Assembly (NCBI GenBank): GCA_045540295.1
Contig: JAZQGY010000011.1
Span: forward strand, 13,733-77,732
Direction: 5' to 3'
From: SIG452 sp045540295
Lineage (GTDB): Bacteria > Bacillota > Clostridia > UMGS1840
DNA: 64,000 bases
Shown piece by piece: positions 44,338-53,700 of this stretch. The position numbers and the translations under genes were made by a program. The stretch's first letter is position 1, and each line of letters begins with the position of its first letter. The notes under the pieces were generated by a model. It ran no database searches. It was not told where the DNA came from and saw only the letters and a list, made by a program, of their open reading frames with translations.

Positions 44338-45585
44338 ATGGAACGAAGAAAAACGGCACTTCAGATTTTAAATGAATATGAAGAACAGAAAACTTTTTTG
44401 AATCTGGCATTAAAACACGGTCTTTCCAAATTGGGGGAAGGCCGTGCTTTTGTGACGGAATTAGTCTATGGAGTTATCCGTTATCGCCGTTTTCTGGATG
44501 AAATTATCAACCGTTTTTCTACCACCAAGGTAAAAAAACTGAGTATTCCTGTAAAAAATATCCTCAGAATGGGCTTTTATCAATTTCATTTTATGGACAA
44601 AGTTCCTGACTTTGCTATTGTGAATGAAAGTGTGAAACTGACCAATAAATACGCTTATAAATCCAAAGGGCTTGTAAATGCTGTGCTAAGAAAAGGATTG
44701 TCCGAATCAATTCCGGAGATTTCTTTGGCAGTCAGGGAATCTTTTTCTGATGAGGTATATGAGTTATTGGTATCCCAGTATGGGGACGAAACAGAGCAAC
44801 TTCTTCAAAATTTAAACAAGAAAGTACCCTTGGCACTGAGATATCATCATCAACGGTTTTCCTCTGTACAGGAAGCAACGAAGCGGATAGCAGGCTGCAG
44901 CACTTACGGAGACGCCTTGCTCCCCGAACAAGCCGACGGCATGACAAAACTGATTGAGAATGGCGACTTTTCTGTTCAGAGTGTTTCTTCTCAATGGGCG
45001 GTAAAAGTGTTGGATCCCAAAAAAGGGGAACGTGTTTTGGACTGTTGTGCGGCTCCCGGCGGAAAAACAGCCTTTATTGGGGAACTGATGGAAAACGAAG
45101 GGGAATTGGTGGCTACCGAACTTTATCTGCACCGCTGCGAACTGATTCAAAAGAATTTAGCACGTTGCAACATTACCTGTGCTACGGTATTGGAAGCAGA
45201 TGCTTCTCAGCAGACTTTTCCAAAAAAATTTGACCGCATTTTAGCGGATGTGCCATGTTCCGGATTGGGCGTTATTGGAAGTAAGCCGGATATCAAGTGG
45301 AGAGACTTCGGGTTTTCGGAACTTGTTACTCTGCAACAGCATATTTTAAATAATATGGCAGACGCGCTAAATCCCGGCGGTGTGCTGGTATATTCCACTT
45401 GCACCGTCAACAAGGACGAAAATGAGCGACAGATAGCACGCTTCTTAACAGAACATTCAGAGTTTTCTTTGGAACCGTTTCAGATGCGGTTAGGGGAAAC
45501 TGAATACGGGGAAACCGGGATGGCGCAGATTTTGCCAAACGGAATCACGATTGGCTTTTTTATTGCAAAACTGAGAAAGAATTAG
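44338..45585 (+). CDS. rsmB: 16S rRNA (cytosine-967-C5)-methyltransferase
   Basis: The 415-aa protein has an N-terminal NusB-like RNA-binding domain (residues 1-130, RKTALQILNEYEEQKTFLNLAL) and a C-terminal SAM-dependent methyltransferase domain with CCAAPGGKTAFIGELM, DVPCSGLGVIGSKPDIKW (the catalytic PCSG motif) and VYSTCTVNKDENE. It methylates C967 of 16S rRNA. It starts 23 bases after the YugP-like gene. Confidence 0.96.
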   Translation: MERRKTALQILNEYEEQKTFLNLALKHGLSKLGEGRAFVTELVYGVIRYRRFLDEIINRFSTTKVKKLSIPVKNILRMGFYQFHFMDKVPDFAIVNESVKLTNKYAYKSKGLVNAVLRKGLSESIPEISLAVRESFSDEVYELLVSQYGDETEQLLQNLNKKVPLALRYHHQRFSSVQEATKRIAGCSTYGDALLPEQADGMTKLIENGDFSVQSVSSQWAVKVLDPKKGERVLDCCAAPGGKTAFIGELMENEGELVATELYLHRCELIQKNLARCNITCATVLEADASQQTFPKKFDRILADVPCSGLGVIGSKPDIKWRDFGFSELVTLQQHILNNMADALNPGGVLVYSTCTVNKDENERQIARFLTEHSEFSLEPFQMRLGETEYGETGMAQILPNGITIGFFIAKLRKN

Positions 45586-45604
45586 AATATAGGATGTGTT
45601 TCAT

Positions 45605-45832
45605 TTGAAAAAAACGCCCCTTTGGGATGAAAATCAGGAAAATACCTGTGCTTTTTGCGAGTATGCGAACCTCTTGGCAGATTGCGAGCAGGTAATCTGT
45701 ACGAAACGGAAAAACTTGTATGCAGCTTCTCATACCTGTCGGAAGTTTAAGTTTGATATTTTGAAAAAAGATGTTCGCCGTCAGCGAGTTCCCGAATTTG
45801 CACGTTTTTCCAAAGAGCAGTTTGAACTGTAA
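45605..45832 (+). CDS. Small Cys-rich conserved hypothetical protein
   Basis: A 75-aa protein with four Cys in CAFCEYANLLADCEQVICTK and one more in HTCRKFKFD, suggesting a metal site. It ends in a charged tail. A GTG at 45596 is too close to the AGGA site, so a TTG at 45605, ten bases after it, is the better start. Similar short proteins with a CxxC and a KFKFD-like segment occur in clostridial genomes as hypothetical proteins (recollection, not checked). It follows rsmB by 19 bases and may share its transcript. Function unknown. Confidence 0.7.
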   Translation: MKKTPLWDENQENTCAFCEYANLLADCEQVICTKRKNLYAASHTCRKFKFDILKKDVRRQRVPEFARFSKEQFEL

Positions 45833-45940
45833 TCAGTTGAAAAAACTGCAAAAAAACGAAAAAACAGAGAAAACAAACGAAAATGATAGAAAAACAAAGT
45901 AAAAATTTGCTTATATTGAAATAAATACGGATAAACAGGA

Positions 45941-45969
45941 TTGAAAACACGGAGACTGAGTGCTATACT
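45941..45969 (+). promoter_or_regulatory. Sigma-A promoter for ACT protein-hom-lysC
   Basis: TTGAAA (45941-45946), 17-base spacer, TATACT (45964-45969), 33 bases before the ATG at 46003. Confidence 0.75.
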
Positions 45970-46002
45970 CTTTCGAGTACAAATGTTTTCGAGGTGTGGA
46001 CA

Positions 46003-46446
46003 ATGCTTAAAAATCATGAATACTTCGTCGTGGACAAACTTGCCGTACCGTCGGTTTTAGTCAAAACGTTAGCGGTTAAGAAACTGTTGGAAAACAATCC
46101 GGATATGAAGGTATCGGATGCAGTAAAAATGGAAGATTTGTCACGAAGTGCTTTTTATAAATATAAGGATATGATTTTTCCTTATAATTCGTTAAAAGCA
46201 ACCCGAATGGTCACCTTTTTTATGGAATTATCTGACGTAGCCGGGATTTTATCTCAGGTATTGAAGGTCATTGCCAGCTACGGTGCCAATGTGTTGACAA
46301 TTAATCAGAACATCCCTATGGACGGGAAGGCAACCCTTTCCATTTCCATTGACACCTCCGGTATGGAGAAAAAGTTGGAAGCTTTGGAAAATAAGCTTTC
46401 CGAAATAACCGATATCAGTAAATTTACCGTCATCATCAGTGAATAA
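46003..46446 (+). CDS. ACT domain-containing protein (PheB-like)
   Basis: A 147-aa protein with an N-terminal helical region (VSDAVKMEDLSRSAFYKYKDMIFPYN, a helix-turn-helix-like segment) and a C-terminal ACT domain (MVTFFMELSDVAGILSQVLKVIASYGANVLTINQNIP). This architecture matches the PheB/YszB family next to homoserine dehydrogenase genes. It probably binds an amino acid and may regulate the downstream threonine/lysine branch. ATG 46003 is chosen over a GTG at 45994 because GAGGTG at 45991-45996 is its ribosome-binding site. Confidence 0.9.
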   Translation: MLKNHEYFVVDKLAVPSVLVKTLAVKKLLENNPDMKVSDAVKMEDLSRSAFYKYKDMIFPYNSLKATRMVTFFMELSDVAGILSQVLKVIASYGANVLTINQNIPMDGKATLSISIDTSGMEKKLEALENKLSEITDISKFTVIISE

Positions 46447-46480
46447 AGCAAGAAAAGCAAGAAATGAGGAACAAAATTTT

Positions 46481-47668
46481 ATGTTGAAAGTAGCAGTATT
46501 GGGCTACGGCGTTGTGGGTAGCGGTGTGTGTGAAGTCATCCGTACCAATGCCAAGTCGCTGTCTGAAAAACTGGGCGACAGCGTGGAAGTTAAATATGTA
46601 TTAGACATCAAAGAAGTGGCCGCTTCCGATCCTGAGGCAACTAAAATTACGAAGGATTTTTCCGCTATTTTGAATGACCCCGAGATTTCGGTGGTTGCAG
46701 AAGTGATGGGCGGTGCCACTTTTGCATATGATTATACGAAGCAATTGCTCTTGGCAGGAAAGCATGTTGTGACCTCCAATAAGGAATTGGTTGCAACGAA
46801 AGGAACAGAGCTTCTGCAGATTGCAAAAGAGAAAAATGTAAACTACTTATTTGAGGCAAGCGTGGGTGGCGGTATTCCTATTATCCGTCCCTTATACAGC
46901 TGCCTTGCAGCAAATGAAATCAACCGTATTACCGGTATTTTAAACGGTACTACCAACTATATCTTAACCAAAATGTTCCGGGAAGGTTCCGATTTTGGAA
47001 CTGCTTTACAAGAAGCTCAGGAAAAAGGATATGCAGAACGCAATCCTTCTGCAGATGTGGATGGGATTGACGCTTGCCGTAAAATCGCCATTTTATCTTC
47101 CTTGGTGTTTGGAAAAGAGGTAGAATGCGATAAGGTGAAGACTGTTGGTATCACGGGCATTACTGCCACCGATGTGGCATATGCAGAAAAAATGGACTCT
47201 GTGATTAAATTAATTGGGCAGGCAGAATTAAAAGACGGAAAAGTTTATATTTCCGTGGAACCCAGACTCATTAAAAAGGGAACACCTTTAGCATCTATTG
47301 ACGATGTGTTTAACGGCATTATGGTCAATGGTAATGCCATTGGCGAGGTAGTCTTCTACGGTCCCGGCGCAGGGAAACTGCCCACAGCAAGTGCTGTGGT
47401 TGCAGATATTATTGACTGCTTACGAAATGACCGTAACAGAGAATACTTCTGGAATAAAGCTGATTCCGACTTTGTTGCCAACAGTGACGACAATTTTGGT
47501 TGCTACTTGATTCGCACCAAAAAGCCAGAATCAATCACCGAAAAACTCCCTGTTGCCGAACAGATTACGGTGGCAGAGGGCGAAATTGGTATTGTAACAG
47601 CACAAATCCGCGAAGCAGAACTTAAAAATGTTCTTTCAGATGCGGTATCATACATGAAATTGGCATAA
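46481..47668 (+). CDS. hom: Homoserine dehydrogenase
   Basis: Hom reduces aspartate semialdehyde to homoserine. The 395-aa protein has the NAD(P)-binding LKVAVLGYGVVGSGVCEVI, SNKELVATKG, ASVGGGIPIIRPL and the signature ITGILNGTTNYILTKM. A C-terminal regulatory ACT segment covers roughly residues 330-395, including DNFGCYLIR. The ATG at 46481 follows GAGGA; a longer frame would overlap the upstream gene. It lies 34 bases after the ACT protein gene and 20 bases ahead of lysC. Confidence 0.96.
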   Translation: MLKVAVLGYGVVGSGVCEVIRTNAKSLSEKLGDSVEVKYVLDIKEVAASDPEATKITKDFSAILNDPEISVVAEVMGGATFAYDYTKQLLLAGKHVVTSNKELVATKGTELLQIAKEKNVNYLFEASVGGGIPIIRPLYSCLAANEINRITGILNGTTNYILTKMFREGSDFGTALQEAQEKGYAERNPSADVDGIDACRKIAILSSLVFGKEVECDKVKTVGITGITATDVAYAEKMDSVIKLIGQAELKDGKVYISVEPRLIKKGTPLASIDDVFNGIMVNGNAIGEVVFYGPGAGKLPTASAVVADIIDCLRNDRNREYFWNKADSDFVANSDDNFGCYLIRTKKPESITEKLPVAEQITVAEGEIGIVTAQIREAELKNVLSDAVSYMKLA

Positions 47669-47688
47669 GCCTACAGGAGGTATCAAAA

Positions 47689-48897
47689 GTGGGTATTATT
47701 GTACAGAAATTCGGCGGAAGCTCTGTTGCCAACGCTGAGAAGATTTTTAATGTGGCAGGTCGTATTCAGGACGCATACGACGCAGGAAATTCTGTGGTAG
47801 TTGTTGTGTCCGCTCAGGGAGACACTACTGACGACTTAATCGACAAAGCTGCAGAAATTAATGAAAAACCGTCCAAACGGGAAATGGATGTTCTGCTCTC
47901 CACCGGAGAACAGATTACCATTGCACTTTTGGCAATGGCACTGGAAAAAAACAAATATCCGGTTGTTTCCTTAACCGGTTGGCAGACGCCCATTAAAACC
48001 AATATGGTTTACGGTGCTGCACGAATTGAAACTGTGGAAACCACCCGTCTGATGAACGAGTTGGATAAAGGCAGAATTGTTATTGTAGCAGGATTTCAGG
48101 GTGTGAATGCAGTGAATGACATTACCACCTTGGGAAGAGGCGGCTCCGACACCACGGCAGTGGCATTGGCAGCAGCACTCAGAGCAGATGTTTGCGAAAT
48201 TTATACCGATGTTGACGGGGTATATACCTGTGACCCCAGAATGGTACCTGATGCAAGAAAGTTAAATGATATTTCCTATGACGAAATGTTGGAGCTGGCA
48301 TCTTTGGGAGCAAATGTGCTTCATAACCGTTCCGTAGAAATGGCAAAGAAATATCATGTTGATTTAGAAGTAAAATCCAGCTTCAAAAAAGTAGCTGGAA
48401 CAAAAGTGAAGGAGGCAGGCAGCGTGGAAAAATTATTAGTGAGAGGCGTAGCAAGAGATAACGACGTGGCAAGAATTGCAGTCATCGGGGTGGACGATAC
48501 TCCCGGTAAAGCATACAGAATGTTTGCCCTGTTGGCAAAGAAAAACATTAACGTAGACGTTATTTTACAGTCCATCGGCAGAGACAACACCAAGGACATT
48601 TCCTTCACCGTTTCCAGAAGTCAGATGGAAGAAGCAGTAAAAGTTTTAAATGATAACTTGGAAGACTTAGGTGCAAAAGAAATTACTCACGACGAAAAAA
48701 TCTCCAAAGTTTCCATTGTTGGGTCCGGTATGCTCTCCAATCCCGGTGTTGCTGCAAAAATGTTTGAAGCATTATACGATGCCAATATCAACATCCGCAT
48801 GATTTCCACTTCCGAAATCAAAGTTTCTGTTTTAATTGATGAAGATATGGCGGAAAAAGCAGTGCAGGCTATTCACCGCAAATTCTTTAAAGATTAA
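47689..48897 (+). CDS. lysC: Aspartate kinase
   Basis: LysC phosphorylates aspartate in the first step toward lysine, threonine and methionine. The 402-aa protein begins IIVQKFGGSSVANAEKI and has GFQGVNAVNDITTLGRGGSDTTAVALA and EIYTDVDGVYTCDPRMV. Two ACT domains (about residues 260-400) give feedback control, shown by VDDTPGKAYRMFALLAKKNINVDVI and VGSGMLSNPGVAAKMFEAL. It starts with GTG after AGGAGG. The leader from hom is 20 bases, too short for a riboswitch. Confidence 0.96.
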   Translation: MGIIVQKFGGSSVANAEKIFNVAGRIQDAYDAGNSVVVVVSAQGDTTDDLIDKAAEINEKPSKREMDVLLSTGEQITIALLAMALEKNKYPVVSLTGWQTPIKTNMVYGAARIETVETTRLMNELDKGRIVIVAGFQGVNAVNDITTLGRGGSDTTAVALAAALRADVCEIYTDVDGVYTCDPRMVPDARKLNDISYDEMLELASLGANVLHNRSVEMAKKYHVDLEVKSSFKKVAGTKVKEAGSVEKLLVRGVARDNDVARIAVIGVDDTPGKAYRMFALLAKKNINVDVILQSIGRDNTKDISFTVSRSQMEEAVKVLNDNLEDLGAKEITHDEKISKVSIVGSGMLSNPGVAAKMFEALYDANINIRMISTSEIKVSVLIDEDMAEKAVQAIHRKFFKD

Positions 48898-48924
48898 TTA
48901 TGGCTTAAAAAAGAATAAGACCGT

Positions 48925-48961
48925 AAACGGCACAGGATTTTTAATATTCTGTGCCGTTTTG
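48925..48961 (+). terminator. Terminator after lysC
   Basis: An 11-bp stem, AAACGGCACAG (about 48925-48935) with CTGTGCCGTTT (48949-48959), followed by T residues. Confidence 0.82.
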
Positions 48962-49002
48962 TGATTTAAAAATTCGGTTGATGCGCTTTTTTCGTTATAC
49001 AA

Positions 49003-49036
49003 AAAAAGGATGCAAAGCAATTTGCATCCTTTTTGC
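49003..49036 (+). terminator. Second strong terminator between lysC and spoIVA
   Basis: A perfect 14-bp stem (49003-49016 with 49021-49034) around a GCAA tetraloop, ending in TTTTT. With the lysC terminator it insulates spoIVA from housekeeping transcription. Confidence 0.88.
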
Positions 49037-49063
49037 ATATTTTCTTCCGGCAGTACATACCTA
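49035..49063 (+). promoter_or_regulatory. Sigma-E-type promoter for spoIVA
   Basis: GCATATT (49035-49041), 14-base spacer, CATACCTA (49056-49063), close to the mother-cell sigma-E consensus, about 37 bases before the spoIVA start. spoIVA is sigma-E controlled in Bacillus and clostridia. Confidence 0.65.
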
Positions 49064-49100
49064 TGTATCAGTAAAACATGAAAAACCGGAGGAACATTTT

Positions 49101-50570
49101 ATGAACGTGTTACAAGACATTGCAAAACGGACAAACGGCGACATTTATATTGGTGTGGTGGGTCCTGTCCGCACCGGAAAATCCACCTTTATCAAGCGGT
49201 TTATGGATTTAATGGTATTACCCAATATGACAAATCCTTATGAAAAAGAACGGTTAAACGACGAGCTACCCCAGTCAGCTCAAGGGAAAACCATTATGAC
49301 TACGGAGCCCAAATTTATTCCCAACAAAGCGGCTCATATTGATTTTGGTGACAGTGGCAGCGCGAAAGTAAAACTGGTAGACTGTGTAGGGTATGTCATT
49401 CCGGATGCATTAGGTCATGAAGAAGAGGGAATTGCCCGTATGGTGATGACGCCCTGGAGTGAGGAAGAAATGCCTTTTTGTGAGGCAGCAGAAATCGGAA
49501 CAAAAAAAGTCATCTGTGAACATTCCACCATTGGACTTTTGGTTACAACCGACGGCACTGTTACTGATATTGACCGGGAAAGCTATGTGGAAGCGGAACG
49601 GCGGGTAGTGCGGGAACTTTTGGAGCTTCAAAAACCTTTTGTAGTGGTATTAAACTCCAGAGAACCTAAGAGCGAGAACGCCCGCCGATTATGCGATGAA
49701 ATGGCGGCAGAATACGGTGTTCCTGTTGTTTGCTGTGATTGTCAGCAAATGGATGAGGAAGAACTGCTTTCGCTTCTGAAAACCGTGCTGTATGAATTTC
49801 CCGTCTCCGAGGTGGGCTTTTCATTCCCCGGTTGGATTCGTTCTCTGGAAAGCCATCATCCGTTAAAGCAAAGCATCTATCAGGCGGCACACTCCCTGAT
49901 GGCACACACGAAATCCTTAAGAGATGTGATTGACGGTGTAGAGGAAGCTACCCCTGCAGATCCCATTGAGAATGTGCGGATTACTTCCATTCTGCCGGGA
50001 AACGGTGCTATTACAGTTACCCTTAGCGTTCCGGATTCCCTGTTTTATGAAGTGATTTCAGATACAACAGGAATCTCCATTGATTCTGATGATTGCCTGA
50101 TGAGAGTTCTTCGGGAGCTTTCAGAAGCAAAAAACAAATACGATAAGTTGGAAGCGGCTTTAAATCAAGTAAAGGCGACAGGTTACGGTATTGTTTCGCC
50201 TTCTATTGAGGAGTTAACCTTGGAGGAACCGGAAATTATTCGTCAAGGCAACAAATATGGAGTTTGCTTAAGAGCTTCTGCACCGTCTATCCATATGATT
50301 CGGGCAGATATTGAAACCGAAGTTTCGCCCATTGTGGGTACCGAAAAGCAGTCCGAAGATTTAGTGAAATATCTCTTATCCGATTATGAAGAAGATCCCA
50401 AGAAAATCTGGGAATCCAACATTTTTGGCAAATCTCTGCACGAGCTGATTAATGAGGGATTGCAAACTAAGTTATCCCGTATGCCGGAGGATGCACAAGG
50501 GAAACTCCGTGAAACTCTCACGAAAATTATTAACGAGGGCAGCGGCGGACTTATTTGTATTATATTGTAA
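49101..50570 (+). CDS. spoIVA: Stage IV sporulation protein A
   Basis: SpoIVA is the ATPase that polymerises around the forespore and forms the basement layer of the spore coat. The 489-aa protein (usual length about 492) begins MNVLQDIAKRTNGDIYIGVVGPVRTGKST, with the Walker A GPVRTGKST and the family stretch TNPYEKERLNDELPQSAQGKTIMTTEPKFIPN. The C terminus is SGGLICIIL. ATG 49101 follows CGGAGG. Its last 283 bases are repeated 5.4 kb downstream. A 12-bp terminator hairpin follows the stop. Confidence 0.97.
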   Translation: MNVLQDIAKRTNGDIYIGVVGPVRTGKSTFIKRFMDLMVLPNMTNPYEKERLNDELPQSAQGKTIMTTEPKFIPNKAAHIDFGDSGSAKVKLVDCVGYVIPDALGHEEEGIARMVMTPWSEEEMPFCEAAEIGTKKVICEHSTIGLLVTTDGTVTDIDRESYVEAERRVVRELLELQKPFVVVLNSREPKSENARRLCDEMAAEYGVPVVCCDCQQMDEEELLSLLKTVLYEFPVSEVGFSFPGWIRSLESHHPLKQSIYQAAHSLMAHTKSLRDVIDGVEEATPADPIENVRITSILPGNGAITVTLSVPDSLFYEVISDTTGISIDSDDCLMRVLRELSEAKNKYDKLEAALNQVKATGYGIVSPSIEELTLEEPEIIRQGNKYGVCLRASAPSIHMIRADIETEVSPIVGTEKQSEDLVKYLLSDYEEDPKKIWESNIFGKSLHELINEGLQTKLSRMPEDAQGKLRETLTKIINEGSGGLICIIL

Positions 50571-50577
50571 TCGTAAT

Positions 50578-50612
50578 AGTGGTATAGGATGATTCCTGTA
50601 CCACTCTTTCGT
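50578..50612 (+). terminator. Terminator after spoIVA
   Basis: AGTGGTA (50578-50584) pairs with TACCACT (50599-50605) and AGGA (50586-50589) with TCCT (50594-50597), loop TGAT, then a T-rich tail. Confidence 0.75.
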
Positions 50613-50665
50613 TTTAAAGAAAATATCCTTTTTATTTGTGATCATTCAAAAAAATAAAATAACTA

Positions 50666-50694
50666 TTGTAAATGTTGGGGAATTGTGATATAAT
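50666..50694 (+). promoter_or_regulatory. Sigma-A promoter for the BspA-like gene
   Basis: TTGTAA (50666-50671), 17-base spacer, perfect TATAAT (50689-50694), about 40 bases before the start at 50734. Confidence 0.65.
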
Positions 50695-50733
50695 TAAATC
50701 AGTCTATAAAATATTTGAAAGAAGGTATTTCAA

Positions 50734-53700
50734 ATGAAAAAGATAGTTGTAACATTTAGTGTGCTGATAATAGCCCTTCTTTGCAGTATTTCTGTATTTG
50801 CTATAGATACGGATGACAGCGAAAAGTGGGAATATCAACCATACGGAACAGGTGTTGAGCTCACGGCTTACAAGGGAACACAAACAGATGTATATGTCCC
50901 AAGCAAAATTACAAAAGGAGATACCGAGTATTCTGTACTAAAACTTGGTGATGAATTGTTTAAAGGTAATACATCATTAAACAGCGCAACCCTTGGCGAA
51001 GGTATCACTGAAATCGGTGCTTCAGCCTTTGAAGGTGCAACAAACCTTGTTTGTATTGTAACTCCTGAAAGCCTTACAACTATTGGTGATAAGGCTTTTT
51101 CGGGTTGTACAAACTTTAATTCTGTTATTTTATATGATACAGTTACAAGTATTGGAGAAAATGTATTTGCAGATTGTGGAAAACTTATGATTTACACAAA
51201 TACAGGAACAATTTCCTACTTTTATGCAATTTCCAATAACATCAGTGTAGAAGTTATAGATATAGAAAGAGAACCGATAATCGTAACAGAAAATGATATT
51301 AAATACTATATCGCAAATGGTGAAGCTATTATAGTAGATTGTTCGATGGATGTTACAGGACAGATTGTAATTCCTGCATCAATAAAAGGCGTTCCGGTTG
51401 TGCAAATAGGTGAGAATGCATTTAACAACTGTTCCAATATTACTTCAGTGGTTTTTCCGGATACAATAAAACGTATTAATTCTAATGCATTTAAAAAATG
51501 TACTATGTTAACAGAAGTGGATCTTCCTAAAGGTCTGGTATATTTGGGTGTAAATGCTTTCATTGACTGTAGTTCGCTAAAAACGGTTGAATTTCCGGAT
51601 TCTTTAAAAGAAATTGATAAAACGGCGTTCTTATATTGTGAGTCAATTACGGAGATAGAACTACCAAAGTCACTTGAAAAATTAGGTGCAATGGCATTTG
51701 GCAATTGTTATAATTTGTCTACAATAACATTGCATGGTGCCAAGCAATTAGATGAAGGAGTTTTTTTTAGTTGTAATTCAGTAACTACGGTATTTATAGA
51801 TACCGTTGAAGATTTTTGTAATATGCAATACGCTGATACTTCAGCAGTTCCTTGGGCAGCAAGAGCTATAGCTACAGGGAGTTACGGAACTTATGATACT
51901 TTTGCAGAAATATATGTAGAAGGAAAAAAACTTGTAAACATTGAAGTTCCGTCGAGCCAAAAAAAAATAGAGCCATACACATTTTATTATTGCGAAAGTT
52001 TAGTGCAGATTGTTCTCCCTGAAGGGATAGAGTCTATCGGTGAAGAAGCGTTTATGTGCTGTGAATCGCTTTCAAACATAAACATTCCTTCCACAGTAAA
52101 AGAAATAGGAGAAAATGCGTTATCAACAACACCTAAACTGACAAACATAACAATTCCTGATGGAATAGAAAGCATTGGTAGGGATGCTTTTTCAGGCTCA
52201 GGACTAATGAGTATAACACTTCCTGAAGGATTAACCTCGATAAGTGCATATTGTTTTTCGGGATGTTCAAATCTTCGATCTGTAACTATTCCGGAAAGTG
52301 TATATCACATTGAAGACGGAGCTTTTCAAGATTGTAAGTTACTAACAAATGTCAAATTGCCATCATTGTTAAAAACTATAGGATCTTCTTCATTTTGGGG
52401 TGTTGTTGGATTGCGAAGTATTAATATTCCGGATAGTGTAACATACATAAACAATAATGCCTTTTATCCAAAGAGTATTGTTTGGAAAATTGATAATAAT
52501 GCTTACGCTGCAGCAGTTGCATTAACAAGTGACAATCAATTCATAGCAACAAATGTAACTACAACAACTATAAATAATGTAACCTATTGTGTTGGGGAAT
52601 ATGCTGTTGTAGCAAAATGTGACACAAGTATACAAGGAGCCGTGAATATACCAGAAACTGTAAACGGAAAAACAGTTACACAAATTAATTCTTGTGCCTT
52701 CTCTAATGCTTCGTTGCAATCAGTAACATTGCCTGAAAACTTAGAGAAAATCCGAGCAGGCACATTTGATAACTGTGATAAACTTACATCTATATCGATT
52801 CCTCCTTCTGTTCGCGAAATAGAAATAAACGCTTTTTCAGGCTGTAATAACCTGAAAACAGTTAATATTTCAGATTTAGATGCATGGTGTGAAATAGATT
52901 TTGATTTAGCATCTAATCCTTTACACAAAGGTGCATGCCTTTTTATCAATGGAAATGCTGTGACAGAACTGTTTTTAGATAAAAGTGAAATCAAGCCTTA
53001 TGCATTTCAAGGATGTTCTGGATTAAGCAAAGTGGTGTTTTCAGATAACGTTAAAAATATAGGGGAACATGCATTTCAATTTTGTGATTCGTTACAAATA
53101 ATTGAATTTGGCAAAGATCTAGAAAATATTCGCGAATTTGCTTTCGCAAGTTGTGGAAATACAAGTAGCCCGATACGAATTATATTTAACAACAAACTGA
53201 AATCAATAGGAGATTCAGCCTTTAGAGCATCTTCTGTTGAAAGTATTGTATTTAATGAAGGGCTCGAATCTATAGGAGATAGGGCATTTTTCGATTGTTC
53301 TTTACTAACAAATGCAAATTTACCAAATAGTCTTGTTTCTATTGGTGTTGCTTGTTTTAGCAGATGTTCTTCAATAGAGAGTGTTAATATTCCTGAAAAA
53401 CTTATAGAAATACCGGCTTCTGCTTTTGCAAGTTGCTCTAAATTGTTGCAGATAAAGTTACCAGATACCTTATTGGCTATAGGGAGCTCCGCTTTTCGTA
53501 ACACAGCAATTAAAAAGGTGATTATACCTATTGGTACAAATGAATTTGGTAGTAGTCCGTTTAATAGTGGAACAGTGCATCTTGTATACATAGATTCTCC
53601 TGCATTGGCTCGGGCGATACAATCGAGATGGAAATATTCAGTTTTAAATAGCTGCGAAAATCCAGAAATATCTTACGGTTCCAGCATAACGGGCACAGCA

